Assembly: GCA_023422095.1 (NCBI GenBank)
Contig: JAEZSD010000106.1
Span: forward strand, 1-5,454
Direction: 5' to 3'
Source of the DNA: Bacillota bacterium
Lineage (GTDB): Bacteria; Bacillota_I; Bacilli_A; RFN20; CAG-826
DNA: 5,454 nt
The position numbers and the translations under genes were made by a program. Of this stretch, positions 5,405 to 5,454 are shown piece by piece; within the stretch, counting starts at the first letter, position 1; every line of letters begins with the position of its first letter. The notes beneath the pieces are model-generated. The model did no database searches, was not told the DNA's origin, and worked only from the letters and a program-made list of their open reading frames with translations.

Positions 5405-5454
5405 GCTATGCGGACCAATAATTGTAATGGAAAAGGTAAAAGAATAAACTATAA

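Noticed and set aside
5408..5454. ATG at 5408 opening a frame to the right edge
   Set aside because: Only 15 codons are visible, with no ribosome binding site, and it begins right beside the hairpin; the nearby ATG at 5427 stops after six codons.
5182..5454. CRISPR array or tRNA in the 3' non-coding segment
   Set aside because: Repeat B occurs only twice and there is no regular spacer series; no cloverleaf with T-loop and acceptor pairing could be found.

Overview
The window looks like chromosomal or accessory DNA of a low-GC, Gram-positive-type bacterium. I infer an uncultured Bacilli lineage near the Mollicutes-like orders. The clues are AT-rich spacers, strong AGGGGG/GAGGGG ribosome binding sites, and a surface protein with a signal peptide, an InlB-type repeat, a lamin-tail domain and a C-terminal membrane anchor without LPxTG. 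The genes read normally with TAA/TAG stops and TGG tryptophans, so nothing requires an altered genetic code. Taxonomy is an inference only.

Layout. (1) Positions 1-1335 hold the 3' part of a fusion gene that is open at the left edge. It encodes the tail of a LicC/PntC-type cytidylyltransferase joined to an iron-alcohol-dehydrogenase-fold protein that most resembles phosphonoacetaldehyde reductase (PhpC-like, hydroxyethylphosphonate dehydrogenase). This suggests the window begins at the end of a phosphonate biosynthesis locus, possibly one making a CMP-activated 2-hydroxyethylphosphonate for surface decoration. (2) Positions 1490-2599 encode a stand-alone metallo-beta-lactamase-fold hydrolase of the ComEC-like PHHGS type, with its own likely promoter and an unusually long central insertion; its role is unknown. 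(3) Positions 2600-3303 are an AT-rich gap of about 700 bases with no convincing gene. It contains a doubtful small hydrophobic ORF, an imperfect inverted repeat that would work as a terminator on the minus strand, and a promoter region carrying a T7 tract and a (TA)6 run. (4) Positions 3304-5181 encode a 625-residue modular exported surface protein. (5) Positions 5182-5454 are non-coding but dense in structure: nested inverted repeats, two pairs of direct repeats, one excellent intrinsic terminator and a second terminator-like hairpin.

The three main genes are all on the plus strand, but they are separated by long spacers with separate promoters, so they do not form an obvious operon. A shared theme of cell-surface chemistry is possible for the phosphonate fusion and the surface protein, but this is not demonstrated. 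The strongest candidates for something new are the cytidylyltransferase-reductase fusion and the repeat-rich element downstream of the surface protein.
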